From: Candidatus Woesebacteria bacterium
GTDB lineage: Bacteria; Patescibacteriota; Microgenomatia; UBA1400; MFAQ01
Reading direction: 5' to 3'
Length of the DNA: 31,919 bases
Assembly: GCA_020052895.1 (NCBI GenBank)
Contig: JAGVOE010000038.1
Span: forward strand, 1-31,919
The notes beneath the pieces were generated by a model. It saw only the letters and a program-made list of their open reading frames with translations, did no database searches and had not been told where the DNA came from. This document shows positions 30,671 to 31,919 of this stretch, in pieces; position 1 is the first letter of the stretch; every line of letters begins with the position of its first letter. A program made the translations under genes and the position numbers.

Positions 30671-31192
30671 ATGGCATACGCAGGTAACACGAACAACAAC
30701 AATAGAGGTGGTGGCCGACCGGCCCCAGAAGGCTTCGAACAAGTCCTTCAGATTCGTCGTGTCAGTAAGAAGACCCAGGGCGGTACCAACGTCTCTTTCT
30801 CGGCTCTCGTCGTTACTGGTGACAAAAAAGGTAAGGTTGGACTAGGTTTGGCCAAGGCTCCCAACGTCGCCGATGCTATCAAAAAAGCTATTCGTTTGAG
30901 CAATCGTGATCTGGTTCAAGTTCCCTTAGTTGACGGCACCATTCCCTACGAAACCAACTCCAAGTACGGCGCCGCTAAAGTTTTATTCCGACCGGCCCCC
31001 AAAGGTACTGGCCTCATCGCCGGTTCTTCTGTCCGGGCTGTAGTCGAAGCCGCTGGTATCACCGACATCGTTTGTAAAGTCTTAGGCACCAACAACAAAA
31101 CCAGCAATGCCCGCGCTACCTTCAAGGCTCTCAAACAAATCGAAACCCTCGGTAAAAAATACCAATTACTCAAAGCCCTTCGCGTCGCCTAA
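30671..31192 (+). CDS. rpsE: Ribosomal protein S5
   Basis: S5 controls decoding accuracy and mRNA helicase activity at the entry site. The 173 residues (E. coli 167) begin with an Asn/Gly-rich stretch (GNTNNNNRGGGRPA), then VLQIRRVSKKTQGG, VVTGDKKGKVGLGLAKA, and GTGLIAGSSVRAVVEAAGI. It ends six bases before a dispersed repeat; rpmD, which usually follows, is absent. Confidence 0.97.
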   Translation: MAYAGNTNNNNRGGGRPAPEGFEQVLQIRRVSKKTQGGTNVSFSALVVTGDKKGKVGLGLAKAPNVADAIKKAIRLSNRDLVQVPLVDGTIPYETNSKYGAAKVLFRPAPKGTGLIAGSSVRAVVEAAGITDIVCKVLGTNNKTSNARATFKALKQIETLGKKYQLLKALRVA

Positions 31193-31196
31193 CCAT

Positions 31197-31239
31197 TGTC
31201 ATCCCGAGCGAAGTCGAGGGATCTCACTCCACCAACTAA
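31197..31239. repeat. Dispersed palindromic repeat, family A, in place of rpmD
   Basis: TGTCATCCCGAGCGA, AGTC, GAGGGATCTCACTCC, then ACCAAC. It is the second family A copy in the window. ATCCC and GGGAT pair as a stem. It lies in the 59-base gap between rpsE and rplO where other bacteria carry rpmD. Confidence 0.75.
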
Positions 31240-31251
31240 CAAACAACAAAT

Positions 31252-31710
31252 ATGTTACTTTCAAAACTCCCCCAAATCATCCAAACTCCCAAGAAGCGTC
31301 TTGGGCGTGGTTATGGCTCTGGCGTCGGCGGTCACACCGTCGGTCGTGGTCAAAAAGGCCAAAAAACCCGTGGCACCATCCCTCTTTGGTTTGAGGGTGG
31401 TCAACTGCCTTTGGTACGCCGTACCCCCTTCATCAAAGGTAAGCATCGCTTTCAGGTCATCAAGCTTCAGCCCATTACGGTCAACTTCGACCGTTTGAAC
31501 AAGTTTCCCGAGAACTCGGTCGTTGACGCCCTCTTTCTAGCCACTGCCCTCAAGACAAGCGAGAAAGAAGCCAAACGCGGCTTCAAGATTATTGCCACCG
31601 GTAAGCTCACCAAATCCCTCCAAATCGCCGTCCCGGCCTCCGCCGGTGCTATCCAGGCTATCGAGTCCGCCGGTGGCTCTGTACTCAGAGTGCCGGAGAC
31701 AGTTTCGTAA
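31252..31710 (+). CDS. rplO: Ribosomal protein L15
   Basis: L15 is a late-assembly protein of the 50S subunit. The 152 residues (E. coli 144) show PKKRLGRGYGSGVGGHTVGRG, KGQKTRGTIPLWFEGGQLPL and the C-terminal SAGAIQAIESAGGSV. The ATG at 31252 follows a G-free spacer (AACAAACAACAAAT). A TAA at 31708 ends it. secY would normally follow, but no SecY-like start is visible in the remaining 209 bases. Confidence 0.96.
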   Translation: MLLSKLPQIIQTPKKRLGRGYGSGVGGHTVGRGQKGQKTRGTIPLWFEGGQLPLVRRTPFIKGKHRFQVIKLQPITVNFDRLNKFPENSVVDALFLATALKTSEKEAKRGFKIIATGKLTKSLQIAVPASAGAIQAIESAGGSVLRVPETVS

Positions 31711-31720
31711 CGAACCTGTC

Positions 31721-31789
31721 GAGGCGGGGGTGAGGGCAAAGACAAAGTCTTTGATCCCGAACACATTTAATATTCATCCACCCAGCCTC
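31721..31789. other. Long imperfect inverted repeat after rplO
   Basis: GAGGCGGGGGTGA (31721-31733) can pair imperfectly with TCATCCACCCAGCCTC (31774-31789). Inside is a perfect small hairpin AAAGAC-AAA-GTCTTT (31738-31752). No T-run follows. It may be a degraded dispersed element or a regulatory structure at the end of the operon. Confidence 0.4.
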
Positions 31790-31820
31790 AAAATATACCC
31801 CATAACTTGACAACGGGAGC

Positions 31821-31919
31821 GTGGTCGAAAATGACTCTGTCTTGGTCGATTATGGGAAGAGGACTCTTAATAGCGAACTCAACTCGCTCGTCGAATTCCT
31901 CAAATCTCTATTCAGTCAG
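31821..31919 (+). CDS. Possible partial ORF running off the window
   Basis: A frame open from after the TAA at 31803 to the window end includes a GTG at 31821 and would read VVENDSVLVDYGKRTLNSEL and onward. It resembles no family known to me and not SecY. No SD is seen. Only 33 codons are visible, so this may be chance. Confidence 0.2.
   Translation, partial: MVENDSVLVDYGKRTLNSELNSLVEFLKSLFSQ

Noticed and set aside
31807..31835. TTGACA near the window end as a promoter
   Set aside because: No acceptable -10 box lies 16-18 bases downstream.

Overview
This window reads as a piece of a Candidate Phyla Radiation (Patescibacteria) genome, most likely Microgenomates-like. The evidence is the compact gene packing, the streamlined ribosomal proteins, the absence of rpmD (L30) between rpsE and rplO, near-absence of Shine-Dalgarno (SD) sites on housekeeping genes, TGA still used as a stop (alaS, rpoC and rplX end in it), and cell-envelope genes of a type seen in these lineages. 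The taxonomic call is inference; no rRNA is present.

Layout. (1) 1-6740: the 3' part of alaS, a large membrane protein with an actin-like ATPase-like N-terminus and a baseplate-J-like exterior, a sortase, a JAMM-type metalloprotease-like gene, ruvX, a small zinc ribbon and mltG. Dispersed palindromic repeats separate several of them. (2) 6750-14982: a strong promoter, then rpoB-rpoC-rpsL-rpsG. (3) 14983-19430: an accessory island inserted between rpsG and fusA, where the str operon is normally continuous. It holds a small unknown protein, a convergent two-gene cassette (radical SAM enzyme plus a short PLP-dependent aminotransferase-like protein), another unknown protein and an MttB-superfamily (non-pyrrolysine) methyltransferase, with its own promoters and terminators. 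(4) 19435-22907: fusA and tuf, each with its own probable promoter. (5) 22943-31710: the S10/spc ribosomal protein cluster rpsJ-rplC-rplD-rplW-rplB-rpsS-rplV-rpsC-rplP-rpmC-rpsQ-rplN-rplX-rplE-rpsN-rpsH-rplF-rplR-rpsE-rplO. A dispersed repeat occupies the place of rpmD. The last 209 bases hold a foldable element and no recognisable secY start.

The most interesting signals are regulatory. Three island genes (starts 15167, 17399, 17929) share a block of TATAAT, 6-7 bases, then AGYACATT at the expected transcription start, followed by a leader of about 30 bases ending in GGAGG. Housekeeping genes lack SD sites and are preceded by G-poor A/C-rich tracts, and three small genes look leaderless, with the start codon 6-7 bases after TATAAT. 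The radical SAM cassette has a consensus promoter whose -10 is covered by a perfect 8-base-arm inverted repeat, and its -35 overlaps that of the divergent gene. A terminator with a mutually exclusive alternative hairpin lies between rpsJ and rplC. No stretch longer than about 300 bases is without a gene.
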